Source of the DNA: Tolypothrix tenuis PCC 7101
Lineage (GTDB): Bacteria > Cyanobacteriota > Cyanobacteriia > Cyanobacteriales > Nostocaceae
DNA length: 64,000 nucleotides
Assembly: GCF_002368295.1 (NCBI RefSeq)
Contig: NZ_AP018248.1
Coordinates: 840,477 to 904,476, forward strand
Reading direction: 5' to 3'
Under the pieces are notes generated by a model. It was not told the origin of the DNA and made no database searches. It saw nothing but the letters and a program-made list of their open reading frames with translations. A program made the position numbers and the translations under genes. Positions 1 through 10,100 of the stretch are shown piece after piece; positions within the stretch are counted from its first letter, which is position 1, and every line of letters begins with the position of its first letter.

Positions 1-1
1 T

Positions 2-328
2 AACGGTGGTGGAGGTAAACCACCTACGCCTGGTGGCGGGACAACACCACCCACACCTGATGGCGGAGTTAAACCACCCACACCTGATGGCGGTATAACA
101 CCTCCCACACCAGACGGCGGGACAACACCACTCACGCCTAGTGGTGGGACAACACCACCACTTAATGATGGCGGTATAACACCTCCCACACCTGGTGCCG
201 GGACAACGCCACCTCCTAATGATGGCGGTATAGCACCACTCACACCTGGTGCTGGGACAACACTACCCCCTAATGATGGCGGAACAACACCACCCACACC
301 TGGTGGCGGGACAACGCCAACCCCCTAA
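2..328 (+). CDS. C-terminal part of a Pro/Thr/Gly-repeat protein (5'-truncated by window edge)
   Basis: The frame is open from base 2 to a TAA at 326-328. It encodes about a dozen low-complexity units of roughly 9-10 residues, built on the theme TTPPTPGGG / PPNDGGI. Such Pro/Thr/Gly-rich tails are usually extracellular linkers or stalks, but no domain is visible here, so function cannot be assigned. The last units look frame-shifted. One extra A near 320 (acgccaA|ccccct) moves translation into a stop, while the +1 frame continues the repeat theme (PPNHG, NTPL) to a TAA at 396-398. A real frameshift, a slippage polymorphism or a sequencing error in a repeat are all possible. Confidence 0.6.
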   Translation, partial: NGGGGKPPTPGGGTTPPTPDGGVKPPTPDGGITPPTPDGGTTPLTPSGGTTPPLNDGGITPPTPGAGTTPPPNDGGIAPLTPGAGTTLPPNDGGTTPPTPGGGTTPTP

Positions 329-453
329 TCATGGTGTAAATACTCCACTAAAAACCGATGGTGAACCTTCCAAATCACCAGAAATACCAAAGACTTAAAA
401 ATATGAAGTTGCCTACATAACAAAGCAACTTAAGTTAATTAACTGAGTAAAAT

Positions 454-496
454 CTAGGGAAAGCCATCTTTATATCCGGCTCTCCCTAGTTTTTTT
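454..496 (+). terminator. Rho-independent terminator after the Pro/Thr/Gly-repeat gene
   Basis: The arms CTAGGGAAAGCC (454-465) and GGCTCTCCCTAG (478-489) pair over 12 positions with one mismatch. A run of seven T follows. It ends the repeat-protein transcript and insulates the gor gene at 730. Confidence 0.8.
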
Positions 497-729
497 AGGC
501 ATGAATTTAAATGTATATTTCAATACAAAAATTGCTGCGAATATTTATAAATAGTACTACTGCTATCAAAGACTGAGTATTCTTGCTAGTGATGGTCAAG
601 CATCTGCTAGCGCTAGATTAAATCAAGTACAGGACTTACATGGGTTAGCTTAATATCTTTTTTAGTTAAATTTAATCTGCCGTGTAAGTTTTTGGAAGTT
701 TAATTGTTCCAACAGAGATAAATAAATTT

Positions 730-2109
730 ATGACTTTTGATTACGATCTATTTGTCATTGGTGCTGGTTCTGGGGGTTTAGCAGCTTCTAAACGAGCAGC
801 TAGCTACGGCGCAAAAGTGGCGATCGCAGAACATGATTTAGTCGGCGGAACTTGTGTGATTCGGGGTTGCGTTCCCAAAAAGCTCATGGTCTACGCTTCT
901 CATTTTCCCTCACTGTTTAGTGATGCGGCTGGCTACGGCTGGAAAGTCGGTGATGCTCAATTAGACTGGGAACATTTCATTACTTCTATAGATAAGGAAG
1001 TCAAGCGGCTATCTCAATTACATATCAGCTTTTTAGAAAAAGCTGGTGTCACACTAATTCCTGGTCGAGCTAGTTTCGTAGACCCCCATACTGTAGAAGT
1101 TGGCGATCGCAAAATTACAGCAGACAAAATTTTAATTGCTGTGGGTGGAAAGCCTCTCAAACCAGATGTACCAGGGATAGAATACGCGATTACCTCTAAC
1201 GAAATTTTTCTCCTAAAAGAACAACCAAAGCATATAGCAATTATTGGTGCTGGTTACATAGGTACAGAATTTGCTGCAATTATGCGGGGTTTAGGTTGCC
1301 AAGTTACACAAATTAATCGCCAAAACCAGATTTTGGCAGGTTTTGATGAAGATATCCGTACTGGTATTCAAGAAGGCATGAGCAACCACGGCATTCGCAT
1401 GATTAACAATACCTTGGTGACAGCAGTTGAGTCTGTACCAGAAGGATTAAAGTTGTCCTTATCTGAAGAAAATCAAGAACCAGTGATTGCTGATGTGTTT
1501 TTAGCCGCAACTGGTCGGGTTCCCAATGTAGATGGACTGAGTTTAGAAAATGCAGGAATTGAAATTGTCGCCAGTGCTGAAGAAGGACACGGATATGGAA
1601 CAGCAAAGGCGATCGCAGTTAATGAATATAGTCAAACTAGTCAACCCAATATTTTTGCGGTTGGCGATGTTACAGATAGGTTAAATTTAACACCAGTTGC
1701 TATTGGAGAAGGCCGCGCTTTCGCGGATAGTGAATTTGGCAATAACCGCCGCGAGTTTAGTCATCATAATGTACCTACAGCTATCTTTTCCAATCCGGAA
1801 GCAGCTACTGTGGGCTTAACTGAAGCTGAGGCTAAGGCAAAACTCGGTGATGATGGCGTGACAATTTTCCGTACCCGTTTCCGTCCTATGTACTACAGTT
1901 TAACGGGTGCCCAAGAAAAAACTATGATGAAGCTGGTAGTTGATGCCAAAACTGACCAAGTTCTAGGTGCTCACATGGTGGGAGACTATGCAGCAGAAAT
2001 CATTCAAGGTATAGCGATCGCTGTCAAAATGGGTGCAACGAAAAAAGACTTTGATGCTACCGTGGGCATACATCCCTCAGCCGCCGAAGAATTTGTCACA
2101 ATGCGATAA
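730..2109 (+). CDS. gor: Glutathione-disulfide reductase, copy 1
   Basis: FAD- and NADPH-dependent reductase that returns oxidised glutathione to GSH in the cytoplasm. The 459-residue product has the full family layout. An FAD-binding GAGSGG motif lies at residues 11-16, the redox-active disulfide at C42/C47 (GGTCVIRGCVPKK), an NADPH-binding GAGYIGTE motif mid-protein, a second FAD motif (AVGDVTD), and the C-terminal HPSAAEE with the catalytic histidine (H448). The start is ATG 730. A second, clearly homologous gor lies at 42150-43502 on the minus strand beside a peroxiredoxin and PerR. This copy differs by a short insertion near residues 280-290. It stands alone, with an esterase gene 53 bp downstream. 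Confidence 0.93.
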   Translation: MTFDYDLFVIGAGSGGLAASKRAASYGAKVAIAEHDLVGGTCVIRGCVPKKLMVYASHFPSLFSDAAGYGWKVGDAQLDWEHFITSIDKEVKRLSQLHISFLEKAGVTLIPGRASFVDPHTVEVGDRKITADKILIAVGGKPLKPDVPGIEYAITSNEIFLLKEQPKHIAIIGAGYIGTEFAAIMRGLGCQVTQINRQNQILAGFDEDIRTGIQEGMSNHGIRMINNTLVTAVESVPEGLKLSLSEENQEPVIADVFLAATGRVPNVDGLSLENAGIEIVASAEEGHGYGTAKAIAVNEYSQTSQPNIFAVGDVTDRLNLTPVAIGEGRAFADSEFGNNRREFSHHNVPTAIFSNPEAATVGLTEAEAKAKLGDDGVTIFRTRFRPMYYSLTGAQEKTMMKLVVDAKTDQVLGAHMVGDYAAEIIQGIAIAVKMGATKKDFDATVGIHPSAAEEFVTMR

Positions 2110-2162
2110 GTTTGATACAGGCGCGATCGCGTCTGTATTGAAAATACTAGCTGAGTTGAATT

Positions 2163-2816
2163 TTGAATTACTTTATTTACTTACACGGTTTTGCTTCTAG
2201 TCTTCATTCTGCCAAAGCCCAAGATATTAGCGATCGCTTTGCCAAAATTGGTATCAAGCTCACAATTCCCGATTTGAATGCTAGCGATTTTTCTCACCTG
2301 ACAATTAATCGTCAGATCAATCAAGTTGCAGCAGAATTTCCTGATGATTCTGCACCAGTAACCCTGATTGGTTCGAGTTTGGGTGGTTTAACTGCTGCTC
2401 ATTTAGGGCAAAAATATCCCCAAGTGCAAAGTTTGGTTTTATTAGCACCAGCTTTCGGTTTTTTATCTCACTGGTTACCCAAGCTAGGAGATGAACAGGT
2501 ACAGCGTTGGCAACAAGAAAAATATCTCATGGTTGATCACTATGGGGAAAAGCGATCACTACCTTTAAGTTACGATTTTGTTACAGATGCCCAGCAATAT
2601 CAAGAAGCGGTTTTGCAACGCCCCATCCCTACTCTCATTTTGCATGGCAAAAATGATGAAGTCATTCCTATTACAGCCAGCCGTGAATTTGCGATATCTC
2701 GTCCTTGGGTGAAATTAGTAGAACTCGACAGCGATCATGCTCTAGGAAATGTCATGGCAGAAATATGGCAAGCAATTCACCTCTTCTGCCAATTACCTGG
2801 CAGCTGTAAAATATGA
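2163..2816 (+). CDS. YqiA-like alpha/beta-hydrolase (small esterase)
   Basis: The 217-residue protein begins with the UPF0227/YqiA signature YLHGFASS (oxyanion region). A nucleophile elbow GSSLGG follows around residues 70-75, then an acidic residue in LHGKNDEVIP and a histidine in DSDHAL near the C-terminus, giving a complete Ser-Asp-His triad. E. coli YqiA is a short-chain acyl esterase, but the natural substrate here is unknown. The start is TTG 2163: an in-frame TGA at 2157-2159 rules out any longer form. It may be co-transcribed with gor, as the gap is 53 bp with no terminator seen. Confidence 0.8.
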   Translation: MNYFIYLHGFASSLHSAKAQDISDRFAKIGIKLTIPDLNASDFSHLTINRQINQVAAEFPDDSAPVTLIGSSLGGLTAAHLGQKYPQVQSLVLLAPAFGFLSHWLPKLGDEQVQRWQQEKYLMVDHYGEKRSLPLSYDFVTDAQQYQEAVLQRPIPTLILHGKNDEVIPITASREFAISRPWVKLVELDSDHALGNVMAEIWQAIHLFCQLPGSCKI

Positions 2817-2867
2817 ACTTCTCACATTAATAAATTAATATCATTAGTCCTTTGTCTTGGGTCTTTT

Positions 2868-2900
2868 ACTAATGACTAATGACTAATGACCAATGACTCT
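2868..2900 (+). repeat. 7-bp tandem repeat (ACTAATG type)
   Basis: Four to five copies of ACTAATG/ACCAATG lie immediately upstream of the hisC-like gene. An inverted partner (cattagtc) lies about 25 bp before. This is a typical short tandemly repeated repeat of Nostocales spacers. Confidence 0.8.
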
Positions 2901-2912
2901 TGACTACAAACT

Positions 2913-4061
2913 ATGCTTCCCTTCATCCGGTCAGATTTAGCACAATTTACAGCTTACAAGCCCCATCCCAGCAGCGATAACGCCGAAGCAGTCGAGACAA
3001 AATTTGATCGACTAGATACCAATGAAAGCCCTGATGATTTGCCGCCAGAGTTAAAAGAAAAGCTAGCTTGGACTTATCAGCAAGTAATTGAAACAAATCG
3101 TTACCCAGATGGGGGACATGAAACACTCAAACAAGCGATCGCGCAATATGTTAATGAGTCAGCAGCCCTTTCATCATCGCCAATTACCTCTGGCAATATT
3201 TCTGTGGGTAACGGTTCCGATGAATTAATTCGTTCTTTATTAATTGCCACTTGTTTGGGTGGAGAAGGAAGTATTTTAGTTGCCAATCCCACATTCTCAA
3301 TGTACGCAATTTTAGCAAAAACCTTGGGTATTCCTGTTGTAGAAGTGGGTAGGAATGACAGTAATTTTGAGATAGATTTACCAGCCGCACAATCTGCGAT
3401 TGCCCAAACTCAAATCCCACCAATTCGGGTGGTGTTTGTAGTACATCCCAATTCACCAACCGCTAATTGTCTAACTGCAGCAGAAGTAGCATGGTTAAGA
3501 AGTCTCAGCACAGATATTTTGGTAGTAATTGATGAGGCTTACTTTGAATTTAGCCAGAATAGTTTGGTGGGAGAATTAGCACAACATCCCAACTGGGTGA
3601 TCTTGCGAACTTTTTCCAAGGCTTTTAGGTTAGCAGCTTTGCGTGTAGGTTATTGTGTCGCTCATCCAGATGCGATCGCTATTTTGGAAAAAGTCCGCTT
3701 ACCCTACAATCTTCCCAGTTTCTCAATCGCTGCAGCATTATTAGCTTTGCAAAACCGCCAGCTTTTACTCAATTCAATTGCCCAAACCTTGACTGAACGC
3801 GATCAACTAATCGCAGCTTTAAAACAATATCCCAACTTACAAGTTACAGCCAGCGACGCTAACTTTATTTACCTGCGTGTGACTTCAAATGACAGCAACT
3901 CCCAAGTGACTGTTTTAAAAAGTATTCATCAGCAATTGCGTAACTCTGGCACACTTGTACGGCTGTTAAACGGAGGATTACGAATTACTATCGGCTCAAA
4001 AGCAGAAAACGCCCGTACCCTCAATCGGCTACAGGCTGCTGTGGCAAATCTTCATTTTTAA
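2913..4061 (+). CDS. hisC: Histidinol-phosphate aminotransferase family protein
   Basis: PLP-dependent class I/II aminotransferase of the HisC group, which makes L-histidinol phosphate from imidazole-acetol phosphate with glutamate as donor. The 382-residue protein shows the N-terminal LDTNESP, the NRYPDGG substrate segment, the cofactor-phosphate loop GNGSDE, the HPNSPT block, DEAYFEF, and the Schiff-base lysine in RTFSKAFRLAALRVGY (K236). Related aminotransferases such as CobD or aromatic aminotransferases share this fold, and cyanobacteria often carry two hisC-like genes, so the exact substrate is inferred. It ends 12 bp before a convergent gene. Confidence 0.85.
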   Translation: MLPFIRSDLAQFTAYKPHPSSDNAEAVETKFDRLDTNESPDDLPPELKEKLAWTYQQVIETNRYPDGGHETLKQAIAQYVNESAALSSSPITSGNISVGNGSDELIRSLLIATCLGGEGSILVANPTFSMYAILAKTLGIPVVEVGRNDSNFEIDLPAAQSAIAQTQIPPIRVVFVVHPNSPTANCLTAAEVAWLRSLSTDILVVIDEAYFEFSQNSLVGELAQHPNWVILRTFSKAFRLAALRVGYCVAHPDAIAILEKVRLPYNLPSFSIAAALLALQNRQLLLNSIAQTLTERDQLIAALKQYPNLQVTASDANFIYLRVTSNDSNSQVTVLKSIHQQLRNSGTLVRLLNGGLRITIGSKAENARTLNRLQAAVANLHF

Positions 4062-4073
4062 ACAATAATGTAC

Positions 4074-4628
4074 TTAGTAATTAAATCTACTGTCTAATTC
4101 ACTGCCCAAACGTCTGACTACTCCTACAGTTTGTGGGAGTACACCTACTAAAAGGGCAAAGGTAACATCTGGTATTTGAGCTACTGTTTCTGGTGGAAAG
4201 TATTGTTCAAATTGATCGAGAATCTTTTGAACTCTTTGTTGTGGCACTGGGTTTTCTGTAATTTGTTTAATTAAGCGAATCCATTGCCGCCTAATTAAAT
4301 AAGCTTTCTGACGCTCCTCATAAGATTCAGCAGTTAATAAAGATAAATTTCCAATCGGTAGGACGCTTTGGCAATCACAATCATATTCTCCTCCAACAGC
4401 TGCCCCAGGCCCAGCAAACTCTGCATGGTAGCGCTTATAGAGAATTAAACCATTTCGTTTCCGACTGTTGACTATGAAAACTTTTCCAGTACGTAGCAGG
4501 GTGAGGATATCCGAGCCTTGCGATTGCTCAGTTCCATCAGGCATGACAATATGGTCAAGGACACTGGTGTCAGGAGAATAGGTTGATACCATAGCAATCT
4601 GATAGCGTCGGCGTTGTTCGCTATCCAT
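4074..4628 (-). CDS. Conserved cyanobacterial protein of unknown function
   Basis: The 184-residue soluble protein has no signal peptide or membrane segment and I do not recognise its family. Its middle holds a glycine-rich stretch followed by CDCQ, a possible metal or redox site. The C-terminal half is helical (an RRQWIRLIKQI-type segment). It opens with MDSEQRRRYQIAMVSTYSP at ATG 4628, and normal codon use suggests a real gene. It is convergent with hisC (12-bp gap), with a 700-bp AT-rich spacer upstream. Confidence 0.65.
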   Translation of the reverse strand: MDSEQRRRYQIAMVSTYSPDTSVLDHIVMPDGTEQSQGSDILTLLRTGKVFIVNSRKRNGLILYKRYHAEFAGPGAAVGGEYDCDCQSVLPIGNLSLLTAESYEERQKAYLIRRQWIRLIKQITENPVPQQRVQKILDQFEQYFPPETVAQIPDVTFALLVGVLPQTVGVVRRLGSELDSRFNY

Positions 4629-5334
4629 GTTTTCTCAGATTTGCGAATAATTGAGTAGTAGTATGCACTGAAAACAGGAACTTGCTGTTAAAGCAAAGTT
4701 AATTTTTGATTTTTCTTATTATCAAGAATTTTATGGTCAATTTGGCTAAGATAGCAATAATTAGATCGGTCTGAGCAATTAATTACTCATATTTTATGAG
4801 ATTTAATTGGATTTGTCTCTCACTGAAGTGTATTTTTTTTAAAGTTTCTATAAAGATCAATCTCTTAAATACAAAGTTATTATGAGGAATTAATGATTAA
4901 ATATAGTGTCTTTTATGGAAAACAATATCGTTTTTGTTATGTATATATTTGAAAATATTTATTGTTATTTTTAGATAAAAAGTAAATTAAAAAATTGATA
5001 TATTAGCCAATATTAATGTTTTTAGATTTGAATAAACTAGTTAGAATAATAAATATTAATAAAATTTTCTTGAGTTAATTAACTCTAAATCTAGCAATTT
5101 TTCATCGACTATGAGGCTGATGACATATAGTAAAACAGCATTGTAGATATCTGAACTGTTAATCTCACTCAAGCAGGAAAGTTAAATATTTAAACTTTAC
5201 AACCAAAGACAATTTCAAATACAGATATACAAATCTAGAAAATTGTTTGAAACAACAAAATTTAAAAAATTTCGTTCGAGAATATTATTTGAGTGATAAA
5301 TGACATCTTTTAATTAATAATTTAGATGCCTAAT
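4629..5334. other. 706-bp AT-rich spacer without a recognisable gene
   Basis: Very AT-rich, with no open frame of convincing length or composition. The first part is the promoter region of the minus-strand gene ending at 4628. The palindrome GAGTTAATTAACTC (near 5074) is the only symmetric motif noticed. Confidence 0.5.
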
Positions 5335-6012
5335 TTATATCATAAAATTATTTTTTAAATGCTTGTGCAATAATATTTGACTTGAGTATTTAGGAAAGAA
5401 TAGATTCCAGTGAGATTCAACTTTATATACCTGATAACCTAGCTTTAAATAAAGCTGTCTTGCCTGATGATTTCGTTCTAGAACATGGAGATATAAATCC
5501 TGAAACCCCCACTCCTGGCAGACTTTTTCACAGTTGGTTAGTAGGCTAGAGGCTACACCATGCCTACGGTATTGTGGGCTAACAGCTAAATTTGATAGGT
5601 AAGGAAAACTTTTCCCCGTTTGCGTCCATGCATCACTAAAACGTACAGCGAGTTCTACTGTTCCTACAAGATTATTAACGCCTTTAGTAGTATCAATAGC
5701 AACTAAACAAACGTGATGAGGTAAAGGAGAAGCTAGGCGCTGCTTCAAATCTTCATAAATTCCCAGACGTATTAATGGAAACGCCCATCCCCAAAAGCCA
5801 TTTTGAGAGTGAAAGCTTTCAGTAATAATTTGAGCAACACTATAGAGATCGGCAGATGTTGCAGCACGGATTTGGAATTGTCGCTCAGACTGATCGGCGA
5901 CAACTGTTACAGGTTCTGGGTGATATGAGTGGAAAAACCAGGATGTCAAGGCTAGTTTAGTATTTATGGGATTCAACGAAAATTTTTTCAAGTATCCTAA
6001 TACACCGTACAA
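5335..6012 (-). CDS. GNAT-family N-acetyltransferase
   Basis: The 225-residue protein has an N-terminal extension of about 45 residues followed by a GNAT domain. It carries an acetyl-CoA pyrophosphate-binding block (VSPQYRRHGVASSLL, motif A) and a C-terminal LERNHQARQLYLKLGY (motif B). It resembles cyanobacterial and chloroplast GNATs, so the target could be a protein N-terminus or lysine; the substrate is unknown. The start is uncertain. The longest form uses TTG 6012, no ATG occurs in the extension, and the first strong domain homology begins at about residue 45. Confidence 0.75.
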   Translation of the reverse strand: MYGVLGYLKKFSLNPINTKLALTSWFFHSYHPEPVTVVADQSERQFQIRAATSADLYSVAQIITESFHSQNGFWGWAFPLIRLGIYEDLKQRLASPLPHHVCLVAIDTTKGVNNLVGTVELAVRFSDAWTQTGKSFPYLSNLAVSPQYRRHGVASSLLTNCEKVCQEWGFQDLYLHVLERNHQARQLYLKLGYQVYKVESHWNLFFPKYSSQILLHKHLKNNFMI

Positions 6013-7156
6013 AATTTGTGAACAACATCAAATGCTCAAAGCATTGAATTTGCAACTTGGTTACAAATACTAATTTGCTCATCAAGCCAACAAACTACAA
6101 AGCCTTTTTGAAAAACAGACAGAGAGTCTTATTGCTTTAATTAATTGTTGTACACCTTGATATAGATGATATAGAGTACTTGGGTGATTTTTCAAGGTGG
6201 GAACGTAGTTGGCTAGGTTTTGGGTAATCTATTGACAGGTTATACTATTTCTCCCAATGATGACTACTGATAATTTCCTCCTTCCGCCCATCTGTATTTT
6301 GTTTTTTTCTCAAGCTACAAGCAACGAAGCAGAACATTTATTGAGATGAGAGACAACAATAACCAAATTCTTGGGTATTGAGAATGGGTAAGTTTGGTAG
6401 AGCAGCCTTTGCCAATGTTGGCAAAAGCACTGGGTCTTGGGAGTGCTATGAGTGGAATAGGCTTAAAGATTACCCTTTGTGGTTGCTGCAAGTTACTCAA
6501 TTGATTCCCAACATCTGAATTTATCTGTGGGTTTGCGCCCTCAACTACCCCTAATCTTGTGAATCACACAACATTTATAAGATGGGTGCCAGACTATACA
6601 GGTATTCAGCTATAAGATGAACTAGCTCAGATAATCTCCTCAGGTAAGGTTTCTCAATCATAACTATGGAAGATTATTGGTGTAACAGATTAAATTAGAA
6701 AAAATTATTTGTCTAATTGTATACTTAGCGGTTACGTCTGACTTTTTGCCATGACTCTAGCATGATTAGCATAAATAAAATTTACTGACAAGTGTTAGTG
6801 TCACTGCTGCAACGGGAAAACTTAATATGCAGCTACAGATGGATTTTTGAGCCAGCCTTGAGCGCTGTATGTGTTTAGTATTTTCACAGTTCTCGCCGGA
6901 GGTGAGGGAAGATTTGGCAGCTATCAATTCTGTAAGACCAAAACTAAATATCAAAGCAATTATCTTGCTTGAGAGCGAATCGCAATCTTTACAAGCCATT
7001 GAGGTCAATTACAGTGAGTAAATACTTTCACAATCAGCACTCATGTAGCCAAATAGCCTTATTGGTCACAATGCTCTGCTCTTACCTGACTCAGAAACAT
7101 CCCTGTCTGATCAGATTATTCTTTATCCAACTGCCGTTGCAGCAGGAAAGCGGTGC
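6013..7156. other. 1.1-kb spacer upstream of cyaC
   Basis: Three open frames of 60-80 codons occur (around 6315-6500, 6766-7008, 6969-7160). None has a plausible ribosome site, domain or protein-like composition. I see no tRNA, repeat array or terminator. It probably holds the cyaC promoter and leader, or decayed sequence. Confidence 0.45.
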
Positions 7157-10100
7157 ATGAAATCCCAACAAGCAAACAGTAAGCCGAAAATATTGGTTGT
7201 CGATGATGAGCCAGACAACCTTGACTTGCTTTACCGCACCTTTTATCGCGAATACAAGGTGCTAAGGGCAACTTCTGGTCCTGCCGCATTGGATCTATTG
7301 GCACAAGAAGGAGAAGTCTCTGTGATCATCTCCGATCAGCGAATGCCAATCATGAGCGGTACAGAATTTTTAAGCCTGACAGCCACTCAATATCCAGATA
7401 TTATCCGGATTATCTTAACTGGCTACACTGATGTCGAAGACTTAGTGGAAGCCATCAACGCTGGTAAAGTTTTCAAATATGTCACTAAACCCTGGGAAGC
7501 GGAGGAACTTAAAGGCGTGGTACGCCAGGCATTGGATACTCACAATGTCCTCAAAGCCCGTACCCGCGAACTGACGCGTACACTCCGTCAAGAATCACTG
7601 CTGAACACTGTCACGAATACAATTCGTAGTGCTTTAGACTATCGGCAAATTTTACAAACAATTGTCGATACAGTGGGGCATATGTTGGAAGTGGATGTGT
7701 GTCTGTTACGTCCTTTCCAAGATGGGCAGTTGGTAGATGAAGGATTTATTTACCAGAAAGCTGCTCAAGAAGAAGCAAGCGCAGCAGAGAAAGAACAGGA
7801 AGAGCATTCAGATGAAATAGTAAAATCTTCCTCATCTTCTTTTCCTTCGTCATCTCTGTTGGCGGAGACAGTCTGGGAAACCCGCGAAGTTCAAGTTATT
7901 CATAATGTAGAAGATGATGAACGGATTCAGGGCAATATTCCTGAACTGGAACAACGTAGTGCAGCTTTTTTAGCAGCTAATATCTGCTCTAGTTTAGTTG
8001 TGCCGTTGATTTGCCAACAAGAACTCATGGCAGTGCTAGCCCTGCACCAATGCTCTCAGCCTCGGATTTGGAGAGAAGAGGAAGTGCAATTGGTGTTGAT
8101 GGTAGCGGATCAGGCAGCATTGGCTTTATCTCAAGCTTATACTTATGAACAAGTCCGCGCTCTGGCTAAACGAGAGTCCCTAATTAATACAATTACTACG
8201 GCAATTCGCTCTAGCTTAGATCCTCAAGATATCTTTGCGGCTATTACCGAACAATTAGGGCAGGCTTTACAAGTCAATGGCTGTATTTTATCTTTATGGA
8301 CTGAAGAAGATGAATTTGTTGAATGTGTAGGACTGTATGACAGTTCTCAATATTTAGAACATACTCTGAAATCAGTCCAAGAAACAGCCTTAAATCATAA
8401 TCATCACCGTATAAATCAGGAATTACCTCATTCTCAAGCGCCAATTAAGCATAATCCCATCCTGCAAGAGATTTTGCGGACACAAGAGCCAGTGGTAATT
8501 ACTGATATGAGCGACTGTGCTGATGAAATTAAAGGATTTGATTTGCCTTTGAAAAAGCCAGCGCGATCGCTAATGATTGTTCCCTTATTAGCGGATGGTA
8601 AGTGTATTGGTAGTATTACGCTACGTGAAGGTAGCAAAACCCGCCGCTGGTTATCTTCGGAAATTCAGCTAGCCAAAGCTGTGGCTGCTCAAGCAGCGAT
8701 CGCAGTGCAACAATCGCGTCTATATCAAAAGACTCGTGACCAAGCAGAGCGCTTATTACAATTAGATAAACAAAAAACCGAATTTTTCCAAAATATTTCC
8801 CATGAGTTCCGCACTCCCATTACCTTAATTCAAGGGCCTTTAGAATCAGCCGTAAATAATGGTGATGGATTATCTTACGCCCAAAGTGCGATCGCTTTGC
8901 GTAACTCGCGGCGATTGCTCAGACTAGTAAATCAATTACTAGATCTGCAACGCTTAGATGCGGGGAGGATGCAGCCGAGTTTCCGTCCTTGTGATTTGGT
9001 CGATTTTGTCAACCAAATTGTGGAATCTTTTCGCCCTTACTGTGAGAAAAAGGGACTGCAACTGGTTTCGGAATTGGGTCAATGTTCTCAAGTTTACTTA
9101 GATATAGAAAAATTTGATAAGGTCGTTTACAACTTGCTATCAAATGCCATGAAGTTTACTCCCGAAGGCGGGACGATTACGATCAGGCTCATATCTCAAG
9201 ATGATAGTTGCATATTACAAGTACAAGATACTGGAATTGGTATAGTTAAAGAACAAATTCCCCATCTGTTTGAGCGCTTCCGCCAAGCTGAAGGCTCAGA
9301 AAACCGTTCCTATGAAGGTAGTGGTTTAGGTTTAGCTTTGGTCAAAGAATTGGTCGAATTGCATGGGGGGCAAATAACTGTAGAATCTGTGTACGGTCAA
9401 GGTACGACCTTTACACTATGGCTGTTAACTGGTAATAGTCACTTACCTACACAGCAGATACAGGAAACCCCAGCAGAACTAAATACTAGCCGCGCCACTG
9501 TGGAATTGGCTGATTTAGAATTAGTCGAGCCAACCCCAGAAAATATCGAAAGCTTGCCGCAAGAATTAGTACCTACCCCTGACAACCCAGAGTCTCAAGG
9601 GTATAAAGATGGCAGTCTGTTGAATAGCGCTCACTCAATTTTAGTTGTTGATGACAATCCAGATTTACGAACCTACGTATCTGAAATCATCCGCAATAAT
9701 GGCTATCAAGTACATACAGCCCGTAATGGTGCCGAAGGATTTAAAATAGCGCAAAAAATTGCACCCAGCTTAATCATTACGGACTTAATGATGCCTTTGG
9801 TAACAGGATTACAGATGATTCAGATGATCCGCAGTGAGGAGAATTTGAAAGGAATACCCATCATTCTGCTCACGGCTAAAGTTGATGAAGAAACCCGGAT
9901 TGCTGGAACAGAACATGGTGCAGATGCTTATTTAGCTAAACCATTTAATGACAGGGAACTTCTAGCAGAAGTCAGGAACCTCTTAGCCTTGAAAGAAAAT
10001 GAGCGCCGGGTTATGGAGTTAAATACATACCTGACAGAGTCAGTACTCAAGCGCTTTTTGCCGCCTGTTTTGGTGAAAAAAGCTGCTATGGGAGATTTAA

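Noticed and set aside
6315..7160. Three 60-80-codon open frames upstream of cyaC
   Set aside because: Overlapping, on both strands, without ribosome sites or domains; treated as spacer.
8434..8637. Several antisense frames within cyaC, ycf45, pheT and the kinases
   Set aside because: Mirror images of real genes created by codon bias; no start signals.
7590..8720. Bilin-binding site in the CyaC GAF domains
   Set aside because: The GAF sequences have LALHQCSQPRIW-like parts but lack the Cys-His chromophore motif (the position reads ANICSSLVVPL without CH), so photoreception is not supported.
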